In this document: one piece after another, positions 1 to 10,306 of the stretch
Layout of the letters: every line of letters starts with the position of its first letter
Numbering within the stretch: position 1 is the first letter of the stretch
Assembly (NCBI RefSeq): GCF_009931695.1
Contig: NZ_CP048000.1
Span: 4,606,501 to 4,670,500, forward strand
Length of the DNA stretch: 64,000 nt
Origin: Anaerocolumna sedimenticola
GTDB lineage: Bacteria; Bacillota; Clostridia; Lachnospirales; Lachnospiraceae
Direction: 5' to 3'
Position numbers and translations under genes: made by a program
Notes under the pieces: generated by a model
The model's database searches: none
What the model was told of the DNA's origin: nothing
Seen by the model: the letters and a program-made list of their open reading frames with translations, nothing else

Positions 1-3000
1 CCCAATCTCTTGTTTTAATGCAGCATTTTCATTTTCCAGATTCGTTTTACCGGCTGCCATGTCCGCAAGCTGCTGTCTTAATTCATCGATGGTACTGTTG
101 GCTGTATTTAAGAGCGTTTCCAGTCTTACAATTTCACTCTCTAATTGCGCTTTTTCTGAGTTTAAATCCGTTACCTGTAACTTCAAGTCATTAATGGATT
201 CCTGCAGTTCCTGGTTATTCTGGATTAAACGATTAATCTGCTCTGTTAAAGCAAGAACCTGTTTTTTTATTTCCTCTACATCGGAACCACCTAATTGTAA
301 TAATTCATCGATTTTTTGCTGTAAGGATTTATTTAGGTTTTCCGCTTCCTGCAGGTCTTTCATTAAATCACTCTTTACTTTTTCCAGTTCAATTACCCTG
401 GACTCTGATTCCTTTAATGAGTTCTGAAGTTTAATGATTTTTTCTTTTATTCCTTCCTGATTCTCCGATCCAACTAAATTCATTAATTCCTGCAGCTTTG
501 AAATAAGTACCGAATTATTATCCCTGGCTGTATTAAGCTCCGTGTTTAGTTCATCCAATTGTTTCTGTAATAACTCATTATTATCTTTTTCCTGTTGTAA
601 CTGCGCTTTTAATTGCCGTATGGCCGGTATGATATCCTCATTATTAATTACCCCTAATTCTCCCTTAATTAAAACGAATAAGGCATTTAAAGAGGTTATG
701 GTATCATTGGCTGTATCAAGCTGTCCCTGTAGGGCTGTATTACTATTATGCAGAGTTTCTAAATCGCCCTGAAGATTGGTAATATCATTTTCCAAACCGG
801 ATACCGTATTCTGCAGCTCTGTCACCCGGTTCACTAATTGGGTTTTTTCTTCTTCGCTATCCTCTAACTTATTTGTTATGATAGTGATTTGTTCATTTAA
901 ATCGGTTATCTGATTATTTAACTCGGTTACCGTACTCTGCAAAGAGTTTCTTTCTTCTGTGACAGAATTAAGTTGGTTCTGAAGATTGGTTACTGTCTGA
1001 TTTAAATTGGTAATCTGGCTGTTTAACTCGATGATAGTCTGGTTTAAGGTATCCTTATCAGCCCCTTCTTGCTCCAGGGCATCCTCTAATTCAGAAACAT
1101 GATTATTTAATCCATCAATTTGACCATTTAATATTGTGATCTGATTTTCCAGGTTAGTAATCGTACCCTGTAAGGCTGCTTTATCCCCATTGACAGTATT
1201 TAACTGCTCTTTTAAGAAATTAACCTCCGTGGTAAGATCATTTACCTGTTTCGTTAAATCATGAATGGTACCGTTCGCTGCATCCAGAAGATCTTGTAAC
1301 CTTTGTATTTCATCTTGTAGGTCCTCATTTTGATTGGTAAGAGATTCAACCTGGTTGATTAACTGATTATTATGTTCGGTCAGGGAATCCATATCATTCT
1401 GAAAGTTTGTAACTTCGGTTTCTAACCTGGAGATGGTATTATGGAGTTCCGAAACCTGATTCTTCAGTTCGGTATTTTCTGCCTGGCTGTCCGCTAACTT
1501 ACCCTCTAAAAGAGTGATCTGGCTGTTTAGATTAACAATGTCATTCCTTAAATTTATAATGGTATTTTCTAAAACTTCTTTCTGTTCATTGATAGTTTCC
1601 AGATCTGCTTGTAAGGAAGTTATCTGTTGATTCAAGTTATGAATTTGGTTATTCAAAACTATTATTGTCTGGTTTAGAGCATCTTTATTCCCCTCCGCAT
1701 CCGCCAACTGCTGATCCAGGTCTGCGATATTTCCCAATAATTCACTTATTTGATTCGTATAAGTTACAATCTGGCTTTCCAGGCCGCTAACTATAGTCTG
1801 TAAATTTGCCTTTTCCTGATTCGCTGCATTTAGTTGTCCGGTTAAGGTTCCCACCTGTGAAGTCAGATTGGACACTTGTTTCGTTAAATCTGCAATATCA
1901 TCTTCCAAAGGATTTTCTTCTACCATTACCGGAATAGGGGCAGAATCAATATACTTCGAATCTTCATATACCCGGCAGATAAAAGTACCGGAATCCTCGA
2001 TTTGAACTGAATTTAAGGATATTTTACTTTCTGTTGCACCAGTTATTTCTTCCCCATCCTTAAACCACTGATAGGTTAATGTTTTGGTACTTAAGGAAGG
2101 TTTTGCAGTGACATAAAGTTCTGTTGAATACCCTTTTATTAATGTTTTTCCGGTTGATTGAGAGATAAGCGTTAATTCTCCTGGTACTTCTAACTGGCTT
2201 TCATCGATTATCACTGTAATCGGAATTGACGCAATCGTCCTTCCATCTGACTCCGTAATAATACAGGTATAGATACCGGCATCTGAAACCTGTGAAGTTA
2301 TAAGATGCAAAACCGGGGAAGTCTTACCGGGAAGTATTTCATTGTCTTTATACCATTGATACGTTAAGGTATCCCCCATTATGTAAGGTTCGGCAGTTAC
2401 ATAGATTGTTCCCTGTTGCCCTTTTATAAAAGTAAGATTAGAGCTGCTTTGCTCTGTGATGATCGGTTTATCATCGTAAAATTCTCCAACTATCCCATCT
2501 GAAATAATTGCATGTTTGTTTTCGCCTGTTTCAACTAATTTAATATAAATTCTTACTGCATTATCCGGAATTACCGCCTTAAAATACCCTGTCTCATCCG
2601 TAACCGCATTATTCCAGTTATTATTATCAAAGGAATATTGGATTTCTTTATTTCCGTATGGTGTTTTTATATTAGTGGATGGCTTAGCCGGTGCCAGTTC
2701 TCCAATGATATTAGGATTACTTGTAGTCTCTCTGGCTTCCATTGCTGTAAAGGTTTTTTCATAAACATACCCGTTTTTATCATTGGCTTTAATTGTATGC
2801 TCTCCGGTTGGCAGATATAAATATAAATAACCATCCGTATCCGTCCCTAAATTAACATTATCTTGTCCATCTACCGAGACAGTAACAAAAGAATCCGATG
2901 CACCAGGTACCTTTAACTTATTCAGAAATAATGGTTTATTTTCTGAGTTAATAGGATCGACTACAGTTTTAGTAATAGATGAATAAAATCTATTTGTACT

Positions 3001-4041
3001 TGTTTTTACTCCTTTTAATATAATACTGCAATCATCGATTATTACGTTAGAATTGGTATATATATACCAATTATAAGCAGAAGTACTTGAATCTATAATA
3101 GTAGATCCTTTTAGTGACACTGTATTATAAGAAGAAATAGCAGTTCCGGCATAATGAAGATATATTGTAGAATCAATTACTTTATTTGCAGTTCCTCTAA
3201 ATTCAATCCGTGAAAGGTTAATTGTACTGTTTTTAATAGTCTCATTTCCATAAAAACTTAACGTTCCGTCACCACCCCTAACGGTCACATTATCCATAAA
3301 AACATCTGCGGACGGATTCATTTGTAAGTTCACAAAATCACAATCTTCTATGGTCAATGTCTTTCCTGCGGTATTACTGGTTGTAGTAAATAGTGGTGTT
3401 TGCAATGATTTGCAATTTTTTATCAGTATATTCCCGGATGACTTTATGCTAGTTTGATTATTACCGGAATCAAATGTTAAGTTATATAGCTCTATATCAG
3501 TAATCATTCCTAAGATAGATATCATAGGATAACCTTTTATTAAACTGCCGCCTTCCCCTGTTACAGTAATTTTAGGGATGGTATTCGTAGGAGAAATCAT
3601 ATTATTGAATGTGCATTCTCCTTCAATTATTAAATTCAAGGCACATGTAAAACTACCTTTAATAGCTCCCTCTAATGACGCATTTTTAAATCTAATGGTT
3701 GGAATATTACTGCCATTAAGGGTCACATCCCAAGCACTTGGCTGAATACCCGTAAGTATAAGTTCTCCTGTAATATCACCCTGGCTTATAATCGTACCGC
3801 TACTTGTTTTCTGCACATAAGACCGGTCAGTAACAGTAATGATGCCATCCATTAAATTCAAAGTTGTATTCATGTCTTCTGCCATAGTCTTTATCGCCGC
3901 AGGGCTTACAACTGTTTCTTCACCAGTTAAATTTTCACCTGAGTTTTCCGCTGCTTTAATAATCTTGGCCGGAAGTGCTGGTAAAACCAATGCAACAACC
4001 ATAATTATTGATAAAACTTTATATAAACTCTTTTTGTTCAT
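1..4041 (-). CDS. Giant secreted Ig-like / coiled-coil surface protein (3' end off window)
   Basis: The frame is open for 1347 codons from ATG 4041 to base 1, with AAAGGA upstream. Residues 1-31 form a Sec signal peptide (lysines, hydrophobic core, AxA-like end). About 32-400 is rich in short beta repeats with Asn/Ser/Thr ladders, resembling a beta-helix. About 400-520 has two small beta modules. About 522-605 and 610-707 are Ig-like domains (each with a YQW(Y/F)KD strand and a (D/S)(A/G)(I/T)(Y/F)xC strand). From 710 to the edge is a heptad coiled coil of over 630 residues. It lies 50 bp downstream of the pilin-like genes in the same direction, so it is probably made with the Tad machinery as an exposed stalk or adhesin. 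The role is inferred; no cell-wall anchor can be judged because the C-terminus is missing. Confidence 0.85.
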   Translation of the reverse strand, partial: MNKKSLYKVLSIIMVVALVLPALPAKIIKAAENSGENLTGEETVVSPAAIKTMAEDMNTTLNLMDGIITVTDRSYVQKTSSGTIISQGDITGELILTGIQPSAWDVTLNGSNIPTIRFKNASLEGAIKGSFTCALNLIIEGECTFNNMISPTNTIPKITVTGEGGSLIKGYPMISILGMITDIELYNLTFDSGNNQTSIKSSGNILIKNCKSLQTPLFTTTSNTAGKTLTIEDCDFVNLQMNPSADVFMDNVTVRGGDGTLSFYGNETIKNSTINLSRIEFRGTANKVIDSTIYLHYAGTAISSYNTVSLKGSTIIDSSTSAYNWYIYTNSNVIIDDCSIILKGVKTSTNRFYSSITKTVVDPINSENKPLFLNKLKVPGASDSFVTVSVDGQDNVNLGTDTDGYLYLYLPTGEHTIKANDKNGYVYEKTFTAMEARETTSNPNIIGELAPAKPSTNIKTPYGNKEIQYSFDNNNWNNAVTDETGYFKAVIPDNAVRIYIKLVETGENKHAIISDGIVGEFYDDKPIITEQSSSNLTFIKGQQGTIYVTAEPYIMGDTLTYQWYKDNEILPGKTSPVLHLITSQVSDAGIYTCIITESDGRTIASIPITVIIDESQLEVPGELTLISQSTGKTLIKGYSTELYVTAKPSLSTKTLTYQWFKDGEEITGATESKISLNSVQIEDSGTFICRVYEDSKYIDSAPIPVMVEENPLEDDIADLTKQVSNLTSQVGTLTGQLNAANQEKANLQTIVSGLESQIVTYTNQISELLGNIADLDQQLADAEGNKDALNQTIIVLNNQIHNLNQQITSLQADLETINEQKEVLENTIINLRNDIVNLNSQITLLEGKLADSQAENTELKNQVSELHNTISRLETEVTNFQNDMDSLTEHNNQLINQVESLTNQNEDLQDEIQRLQDLLDAANGTIHDLTKQVNDLTTEVNFLKEQLNTVNGDKAALQGTITNLENQITILNGQIDGLNNHVSELEDALEQEGADKDTLNQTIIELNSQITNLNQTVTNLQNQLNSVTEERNSLQSTVTELNNQITDLNEQITIITNKLEDSEEEKTQLVNRVTELQNTVSGLENDITNLQGDLETLHNSNTALQGQLDTANDTITSLNALFVLIKGELGVINNEDIIPAIRQLKAQLQQEKDNNELLQKQLDELNTELNTARDNNSVLISKLQELMNLVGSENQEGIKEKIIKLQNSLKESESRVIELEKVKSDLMKDLQEAENLNKSLQQKIDELLQLGGSDVEEIKKQVLALTEQINRLIQNNQELQESINDLKLQVTDLNSEKAQLESEIVRLETLLNTANSTIDELRQQLADMAAGKTNLENENAALKQEIG

Positions 4042-4091
4042 TCATTATCCTTTCCTTTTTTTTCGGGACTCAAAAAATTGTGTCCCATTTA

Positions 4092-4472
4092 TTAACTTTT
4101 GTAAATCACTTTTACAATATTTCCGGAAGAATCATATTGATATGATTTTGTATATTCCCTTTTAGGTACGGTGGTAAAATCAAATATCTGACAGTTATAA
4201 TTCTCCTTTAATATTGTCATGTTATTAATCTGTATATCATAATCAAGATCTCCGAAAAGTGTTGCAATTACTTCTGCATAGGAAACCTTACCCTCTTGTA
4301 TTTCATCCAGTGACCGCTCCTGTTCATAAAAAATATCTTGATTGCTTATCTGCGCTTTTATTGCCATTATAAAATCATTTAGCAGTCTGGTCTGATAAAG
4401 AAGAAACGTTAGCGCAATACAAAATATCAAAAGAGAAGCTGCCATCTCTAAGAATTTGGTTACGTTTTGCAT
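4092..4472 (-). CDS. Small TadE/pseudopilin-like membrane protein
   Basis: A 126-residue protein with a short N-terminus, one hydrophobic helix at about residues 10-28 and a polar C-terminal domain ending in beta-rich sequence. This is the topology of TadE-type pseudopilins. The start lies 2 bp after the stop of the preceding pilin-like gene, so the two are translationally coupled. I do not recognise a specific family. The pilus role rests on topology and position at the end of a Tad-like operon, just before the giant exoprotein. Confidence 0.6.
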   Translation of the reverse strand: MQNVTKFLEMAASLLIFCIALTFLLYQTRLLNDFIMAIKAQISNQDIFYEQERSLDEIQEGKVSYAEVIATLFGDLDYDIQINNMTILKENYNCQIFDFTTVPKREYTKSYQYDSSGNIVKVIYKS

Positions 4473-4474
4473 AC

Positions 4475-4924
4475 TTATTGCTGTACAAATGAAATACCGA
4501 TAATGGTATCGTTCACATCTCTCAATATCTCACCGGTAAATTGTGCTTTCTGGTTTATGTAATAATCACTGGTAATTTGCTGCGTATTTTTTACGGATGC
4601 AGAACTATCATTTCCTAATTCTTTGTCATCATCCGTTAATAAGCGGTTATAATAAACAATTGATTTTTTGGTTTGTACTTTAACTGAGATATCTTCACTT
4701 TTATATTTGTTTATAGCATTAATAACTTCACTCCCGGTTACATCCAAGCCGTCATACATAACTTTATCTGACTCAGCTACCTCTTTATTCATTCTGCTGA
4801 TTTGACCTGTCCCGTTTGTTGCCGCGGCACTTGCCTCTCTGCTAATATAAAATCCTATTCCTACGACTAGACATGTGATTATCACTCCAGCTGCTAAAAT
4901 TAACCCTTTTAATGAATTATCCAT
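4475..4924 (-). CDS. Pilin-like single-pass protein of the Tad-type locus
   Basis: A 149-residue protein starting MDNSLKGLILAAGVII, with one N-terminal helix (about 6-28) followed by an Ala/Ser/Gly-rich segment and a polar domain. ATG 4924 has a good AAAGGAG site. A 104-nt AT-rich gap separates it from the TadB/C-like gene, the largest gap in the operon, which might allow separate expression of the pilin genes. No canonical Flp or type III prepilin cleavage site is visible. It is a pilin or pseudopilin candidate by size, topology and context. Confidence 0.6.
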   Translation of the reverse strand: MDNSLKGLILAAGVIITCLVVGIGFYISREASAAATNGTGQISRMNKEVAESDKVMYDGLDVTGSEVINAINKYKSEDISVKVQTKKSIVYYNRLLTDDDKELGNDSSASVKNTQQITSDYYINQKAQFTGEILRDVNDTIIGISFVQQ

Positions 4925-5028
4925 AATTTTTCTCCTTTTATATAATTTTTGATTTTACTTTAACTTACATATAATAATTATTATTTAAAAAAATAGTTCT
5001 GTTATTACTATCCCCTGCTCTGCACAAA

Positions 5029-7053
5029 TTAATATATACCCTGCATCTGCTGCATATACCCGGTATACTGGGCTAATCCTTCCACTATAAATGGAATAAT
5101 CAGATATAATCCTATTGTAATAGCGATAGGTGTAAATGCGATTACCTTACCTAGAATTGATTTATCATTGATATAGATTTCATTCTCCAACTTCCTTTTT
5201 TCCTGATAATGAGTTCGTTCTACTGCTATTTCATCAAAAGCTCTACTAATCCCGATCCGATCACTGATTTGCAGATTTTCAATCAATTTAACAAAGGGCT
5301 CATAGGGTTCTTTCCGTTTTAATTCTTCCAGTACTTCTAGATCGCCGGACTGTAAATCGTTCATACATTCCTGTATGGATTTTTTAAAAATAACTGCAAA
5401 ATTTTCGAGCCAAGTTAAAATCGTTTCAATCGTCATCCTATCAATATGCATTAACATAAGAATAATGGAATGAAACTGAATAACCTCATCTTCCATATTC
5501 ATTTGCCTTAATTTTTTAAGAAACAGTAAATTTAATAATGGTACATAATAAGCTGCTACTGCTGCAAATAAAGTAAATAGCAGTTCATACCAGTGATAAT
5601 ACTCATTCTGATAATGATTCACCCTGCTGATTATCTCTTCTATGGTCATAGTCATTAACTGTTTATTTTTTATCATTCCCTCGGCTAATAATTTATTCTT
5701 TACTTCATCAGGAGTAATCTTCTTTTTTTTATACTGACTGACATATTTTACAATAGCTGCTTTTATCACGTGGATTTGTTTTTCGGATATGGATGAACTG
5801 AGAAAATTAATATTATCCAGATTGGTTAACAATTGAATTTTATTATTATGATGAATGTTGATAGAAACGAAGATGCAACAAAAGAATGCGCATAGACTAA
5901 ATAGATATCTTTTTAAGATAAACTGCTTTATTGTGACAGGTTCACCGGTTTTTCTGATTAAATCTTGTATTTTTAATGTTTTTACATAGTTTTTATTTAT
6001 TATATTGGTTAGGATCCGGTTAACCAGCCGAATCTTAACAAAATGACTCAGAATAATATAATTTTTATTTTCTATTTGGCTGTTCTCTTTCATCCGGTTA
6101 ATTAGATGATAGGAAGCTATGGTTATTAAAATAATCATAACCATGGTAATAATGCCGAATGCACCTCGATAATAACTCTTCATTTCCGGTAAACTAAAAA
6201 CAGCCCAGTTTTCAATAGCTTTTAAAAACATAACCGGCATAACAGTTATAAAAATCAATCCTGAGAATAGATGTTTTATTTTCACACGTTTTAATATTTC
6301 TATATTTAATTCCTGTTTTAAATACTTAATATTGGTTAAAAATAAGGATTGATTTTCCACCTTTTTATCACCGAAAGTAATCATTAAAACACATAGGGAT
6401 AAAAAAGTTTTTAAAAACCGGTTAGGTACATTTTCATTATATTTACTGACCTCCTCTTCTATTTCTTCAGAATTCAGAATCTCATAAATTTTATCTGCAT
6501 GCAATTTTACAGGCAAAGGTGCCGATTCAATGGAATCATATACCGCTTCATCTATCATACCGTGAGATTGGTAATTATGTCTGATGTCACCAAGTAATTT
6601 ATCAAACTGTTTTAATAATTTTATCTCATTACAATCAACAGCTGAATAAACCATCTGATTATTAATGATATATAATAAAGCTATAATAAGTGCTATTGTA
6701 TAAAAAGTCGGACTCCGGGATAACAGAAAAATTATTAATATCAAATCCAGACACCAGGTTTTTAATAGGATTTTCATTACTGCATCTGCAATTTTTCTAT
6801 TATCTCCGGGCATTAGTATTTCAAATTGTCTGGTTAACCTTCTTAAATAACTTTTCGTAATTCCCCAATGTTTGAAAAAGTCATACCAGATACGAATATA
6901 ATCCCTGTCTTTCTTTTTTCGTCCATTTATGAAAATTGTATACTTTTGTCTTTCCTCCAATCGTTTTCGTATTACAAAAAAAAGAAAGGAGAAAATACAG
7001 AAGACAGCAATCAATATTAAAAATAATAATTGTATCATTTGGAGATTACTCAT
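5029..7053 (-). CDS. TadB/TadC-like inner-membrane platform protein (fused, double length)
   Basis: About 674 residues from ATG 7053 (SD AGGAGGGAATGG; a start at 7074 would lie inside the upstream gene without an SD). There are two similar halves, each with a cytoplasmic helical segment and hydrophobic helices: roughly 5-30, 105-140 and 260-325 in the first half, and 380-405, 490-520 and 640-665 in the second. This matches two T2SSF/TadB-TadC platform units joined in one chain, where typical Tad loci have two separate genes of about 300 residues. Its ATG overlaps the stop of the CpaF-like ATPase gene, which supports coupling of motor and platform. Family assignment is moderately sure, since the sequence is divergent. 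Confidence 0.75.
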   Translation of the reverse strand: MSNLQMIQLLFLILIAVFCIFSFLFFVIRKRLEERQKYTIFINGRKKKDRDYIRIWYDFFKHWGITKSYLRRLTRQFEILMPGDNRKIADAVMKILLKTWCLDLILIIFLLSRSPTFYTIALIIALLYIINNQMVYSAVDCNEIKLLKQFDKLLGDIRHNYQSHGMIDEAVYDSIESAPLPVKLHADKIYEILNSEEIEEEVSKYNENVPNRFLKTFLSLCVLMITFGDKKVENQSLFLTNIKYLKQELNIEILKRVKIKHLFSGLIFITVMPVMFLKAIENWAVFSLPEMKSYYRGAFGIITMVMIILITIASYHLINRMKENSQIENKNYIILSHFVKIRLVNRILTNIINKNYVKTLKIQDLIRKTGEPVTIKQFILKRYLFSLCAFFCCIFVSINIHHNNKIQLLTNLDNINFLSSSISEKQIHVIKAAIVKYVSQYKKKKITPDEVKNKLLAEGMIKNKQLMTMTIEEIISRVNHYQNEYYHWYELLFTLFAAVAAYYVPLLNLLFLKKLRQMNMEDEVIQFHSIILMLMHIDRMTIETILTWLENFAVIFKKSIQECMNDLQSGDLEVLEELKRKEPYEPFVKLIENLQISDRIGISRAFDEIAVERTHYQEKRKLENEIYINDKSILGKVIAFTPIAITIGLYLIIPFIVEGLAQYTGYMQQMQGIY

Positions 7054-8860
7054 ATACCATTCCCTCCTGTTCACCTGGTTGAAATAACCGTAAATATTCC
7101 TCTTGTTCTAAATCATCTAAATTTCGCAATATACGGTCATTGGCTCTTGAACTAAAGTTATTTTTTAAAACATACTTCCCGTTCTCGAACCGGATGATGT
7201 CTTTCGTAATATAAGCTCTTCGATCCGTATTTCTCTTAAAGAATTCCAATGCCGCCGGTCTTAGGTCGGACGGATATTCCTTATCCGTTATAGGAATTAT
7301 TTCTGTAATTCTGGATATATATCGATGACCATTCTGGTTTTCCATATGTATATCAATGTTAACAGCTTTCACTACCTGTTCTTCCGCAAGAAATTCATTG
7401 TGGAAACCTCCTACTCTTAATTGGGAAATTTTTAGATGATCAACCAGATCCTCCGTTGTTTGGGCATGGTGCGAGCACATGGTCATTTTTGAAATCTGAG
7501 CGGTTTCTACCAGCCAGTTTGCGGCTGTATGGGATGCCACCTCACCCAAAATGATTACCGTTCCATCTGTTTTTTTCATAATATCCAAAGTGTCCTGTCC
7601 TGAGATTGTATCGGTTTCCCGCAAGGTAAGAATATTAAGTTTCGGATAGACTCTGCTTAAATTAAGTTCAAAAATCTGCTCATGAATACGCAGGGTAAAA
7701 CTTCTTCGGATATATTGAATCATTAACTTTAACAAAGTTGTTTTGCCGCTTCCCATCTCACCGGTTATAACAATTACCAGGCATCCTCTGACCATCCACT
7801 TTAATATTTCAATCAGTGTCTCCCGTCCCTCATCCTTTATGATATTATTTATATCCATATCCAATATGCTGTCATGCTTTCGGACAAAAAATGCCCAACG
7901 GTCGGAAAACGGCGGCCGAAAAGTTACAACCCTTGACCCATCTTTCATATCATTCGCTATAAAACCTCTTGCCTCACTAAGCTGTCCCGGATTTCCATAA
8001 CGGTATATGTTTCTGCAAACTCGAATCAATTCGTGCTGGGAACCAAATCCTAAAAATGAAAGATGAGTTGTTTTTCCCTGATAAAAAATCCAGATACTAT
8101 TGTAAGCATTTAAGTTTTTCCCATCCATGGCGTTAAAATTATCTGCCTGATATGTATAAAAATCAAACGGTATTCCTGATATACCGCCGGAAACCCCATC
8201 AATCTTCATATCCCTGATTTCATCAATGACTCCAAAACCTTTATATAATTGATAGATCCGCTGAGTCAACACCTCTAGCTTATCTGTAAATAGCAGATTT
8301 TGACACTCCAGATCGTAGATTTCCTCGATTTCCTCTTTTGTAATCTCGTAATGCCCCTCATCACCATCTTTTTTTAAATCCGCCAGATGATACATGTTAA
8401 TCAGCATGGATAAAGCATCATATTCGTATTGCTTTTTAAAGATATATAAAAGGATCTCAAACTTATCCTGTAGTGTTAATAAATTACGGTTGGTAAAAGG
8501 GATAATCCGGTCAATATTTCCCTCCTTAATATCTAAATCTTTTAGAAGTATTTCTTTTATGTAATCTTTTACATACTCTTTTGCTCCTACATCTCCATAA
8601 CTGCAGCTCCTTAAATTTTTTCTGATGAGGCTTTTTATTTTAGCCCGCTTCATAGTTTCTGCCTTATTGAGATTTAAATCAGCTATATTCTTATTCAATA
8701 TACCCTCAAATGTATTTTTGACTTCATTCACCAGATACGGAATACGGTAGGGATCCACATTTAATTCTGCAGGTACGGAACTATCTCTTTTTCCTATGAA
8801 ATAGAATCTAAACAAAGCAAGCCCTGAGATGATTATGATTAAAATTAAATTAAATATCAC
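7046..8860 (-). CDS. cpaF: CpaF/TadA-type secretion ATPase with N-terminal membrane helix
   Basis: 604 residues. This family powers pilus assembly in Tad/Flp systems as hexameric ring ATPases. Walker A is GEMGSGKTT with Lys at residue 373, a hydrophobic Walker B (GTVIILGEVAS) lies near 430, and a His-rich segment (MCSHHAQTTED) follows. Unlike usual CpaF proteins, it begins with a hydrophobic helix (residues 2-22), suggesting membrane tethering. The start is GTG at 8860, overlapping the preceding stop by 4 bp (GTGA), with GGTGAG as SD. It is one of the best-conserved members of the operon and the only clearly active nucleotide-binding site among its neighbours. Confidence 0.9.
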   Translation of the reverse strand: MIFNLILIIIISGLALFRFYFIGKRDSSVPAELNVDPYRIPYLVNEVKNTFEGILNKNIADLNLNKAETMKRAKIKSLIRKNLRSCSYGDVGAKEYVKDYIKEILLKDLDIKEGNIDRIIPFTNRNLLTLQDKFEILLYIFKKQYEYDALSMLINMYHLADLKKDGDEGHYEITKEEIEEIYDLECQNLLFTDKLEVLTQRIYQLYKGFGVIDEIRDMKIDGVSGGISGIPFDFYTYQADNFNAMDGKNLNAYNSIWIFYQGKTTHLSFLGFGSQHELIRVCRNIYRYGNPGQLSEARGFIANDMKDGSRVVTFRPPFSDRWAFFVRKHDSILDMDINNIIKDEGRETLIEILKWMVRGCLVIVITGEMGSGKTTLLKLMIQYIRRSFTLRIHEQIFELNLSRVYPKLNILTLRETDTISGQDTLDIMKKTDGTVIILGEVASHTAANWLVETAQISKMTMCSHHAQTTEDLVDHLKISQLRVGGFHNEFLAEEQVVKAVNIDIHMENQNGHRYISRITEIIPITDKEYPSDLRPAALEFFKRNTDRRAYITKDIIRFENGKYVLKNNFSSRANDRILRNLDDLEQEEYLRLFQPGEQEGMVYE

Positions 8861-9660
8861 TGTATCTCACCTGCCCCTTTTTCATTACCAAAAAGCAAAT
8901 CAACTGCCTTATTTATCTTTTTGAAAAAAATCTTATTATTATCCCCCTTGCAGTTAACCAGATTTTTCACTATAAACTGCATCACCTTTCCGTCTGCCAT
9001 GGCATCCATAAACCCAACATTATAAGGAATAGCTTCTGTTTTGTTTTTTAACTTAGGATAACACCTTTCCAGATTCTTAAGATTATATCTGGATTTACAG
9101 TTATACTTTCCTATCAGATATAACGTTTTTTCTTCCGGTAAATGGTATTTTGAAAAATACTTGTCGATCATATTCTTATCCTGCGCAAAGGTTACTACAA
9201 TTAAATCTGCTTCCTCCATGATTTTACTTGAATTTATATCTGCCCCTGCCGCAAGATTTACAAATGTAAGATCATAAAAACTGTTGACCGCATTTATAAT
9301 GGACGGAATAGTGATAGAAATATCTTTCTCGAATAAATTTTTGTTTTCTTTAGCCGTACCCGGTAATATATGAATCATATCTTTGTAAAGAGACATGGAA
9401 GAATTGTTAATAATATCTTCCGTTAATGGTGAAACTTTAATATTTCTTGCCAGAGAATCAAGTCCGATATCTTCATACATATCAGCTGTTTCGTTGCCAA
9501 AAACAGCTTTTTCCATACTCCGATCCATAAATTGATTATGTAATAAGAAGACGCTTTTCTTTAATTTCAAACACGATAAAAGAGCTATGGCAAGCATGCT
9601 TCCTGTAGTTCCGGAATGCCCGGCTTCAGGGCTCCAAAATGCTATTTTCAATTTATGCAC
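8857..9660 (-). CDS. MinD/TadZ-like protein with degenerate P-loop (copy 3)
   Basis: 267 residues with a MinD/ParA-like fold signature: an N-terminal strand KIAFWSP, then EAGHSGTTGS where the deviant Walker A should be, and later hydrophobic strands ending IVVTFAQD. The P-loop lysine is absent, so ATP hydrolysis is doubtful. TadZ/CpaE proteins localise Tad machinery, and atypical ATPase sites are known in that family. It is clearly paralogous to the 11279-12145 gene (shared KIAFWS start and an AIPYN(V/I) motif near the C-terminus). It overlaps both neighbours by 4-8 bp. Confidence 0.75.
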   Translation of the reverse strand: MHKLKIAFWSPEAGHSGTTGSMLAIALLSCLKLKKSVFLLHNQFMDRSMEKAVFGNETADMYEDIGLDSLARNIKVSPLTEDIINNSSMSLYKDMIHILPGTAKENKNLFEKDISITIPSIINAVNSFYDLTFVNLAAGADINSSKIMEEADLIVVTFAQDKNMIDKYFSKYHLPEEKTLYLIGKYNCKSRYNLKNLERCYPKLKNKTEAIPYNVGFMDAMADGKVMQFIVKNLVNCKGDNNKIFFKKINKAVDLLFGNEKGAGEIQ

Positions 9661-10306
9661 CTCTTTTCGCCTTTTTATAGGCTTGTCCAGCTTCGATTTT
9701 ACTGAAATTAAATGTTTCTATAATTAACTCATTTAATAAATCTTTCAACTGACCGGATTGATGTTTAAACGAAATATCATTCCTGTACTGTATTGCTATC
9801 ATATTTTCCTTATCCAGGTCATCATAATACAGACAATAATACTGTTTGATATTAATCCCTTTCGCTTTCATCGTTTCTAATAAATATACAATATTTTTAT
9901 CTTTAATCCTATCTTTTATAATTAAATAAACTTCCTGACTGTATTTTAGATTTTGGATTCTTGCAAGATTATGCTGCTGTTTGTCTGTTACCAGATAGAT
10001 ATAGGAACAGTTTTGTATCTCTTTATGATTTGTTTTAAAACCAAAATCAATTAAAATATAATCATAATCTTTCAAATATCCAGAAACACTTTTTTCTTTA
10101 ATAAAATCTATGTTACAGAAATTTATTCTATTGATTTTCGGATTCATAGTTGCCGGAATTGATATACAATAGGTTAGTGCTTCTGTATCTGAATCATCGA
10201 TAATTAGTACTTTCTTATTTAAATGATACAGCATTTTAGAAAGATATAATATAATGTCATAAGTTTCGATACCTAGAAAACCGATTACATTTGCTTTAAT
10301 CGACAT
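9653..10306 (-). CDS. ParA/MinD-fold protein without P-loop (copy 2, divergent)
   Basis: About 217 residues from ATG 10306, chosen because AAGGAGGAAATT precedes it; an upstream in-frame ATG would extend 87 bp into the SAF gene. The alternation of strands (VIGFLG, KVLIIDD, YILIDFG, YIYLVTD) fits a MinD-like fold, but the phosphate-binding loop is replaced by GFLGIETYD with no Lys/Thr signature. It is coupled to the SAF gene by an 11-bp overlap. It is probably a structural or localising partner in the Tad complex; function inferred from fold and context. Confidence 0.6.
   Translation of the reverse strand: MSIKANVIGFLGIETYDIILYLSKMLYHLNKKVLIIDDSDTEALTYCISIPATMNPKINRINFCNIDFIKEKSVSGYLKDYDYILIDFGFKTNHKEIQNCSYIYLVTDKQQHNLARIQNLKYSQEVYLIIKDRIKDKNIVYLLETMKAKGINIKQYYCLYYDDLDKENMIAIQYRNDISFKHQSGQLKDLLNELIIETFNFSKIEAGQAYKKAKRGA

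Noticed and set aside
59..772. Forward ORFs of 122 and 76 codons opposite the giant coiled-coil gene
   Set aside because: They are Ser/Phe/Cys-rich antisense shadows of heptad codons with no SD; the minus frame is continuous across them.
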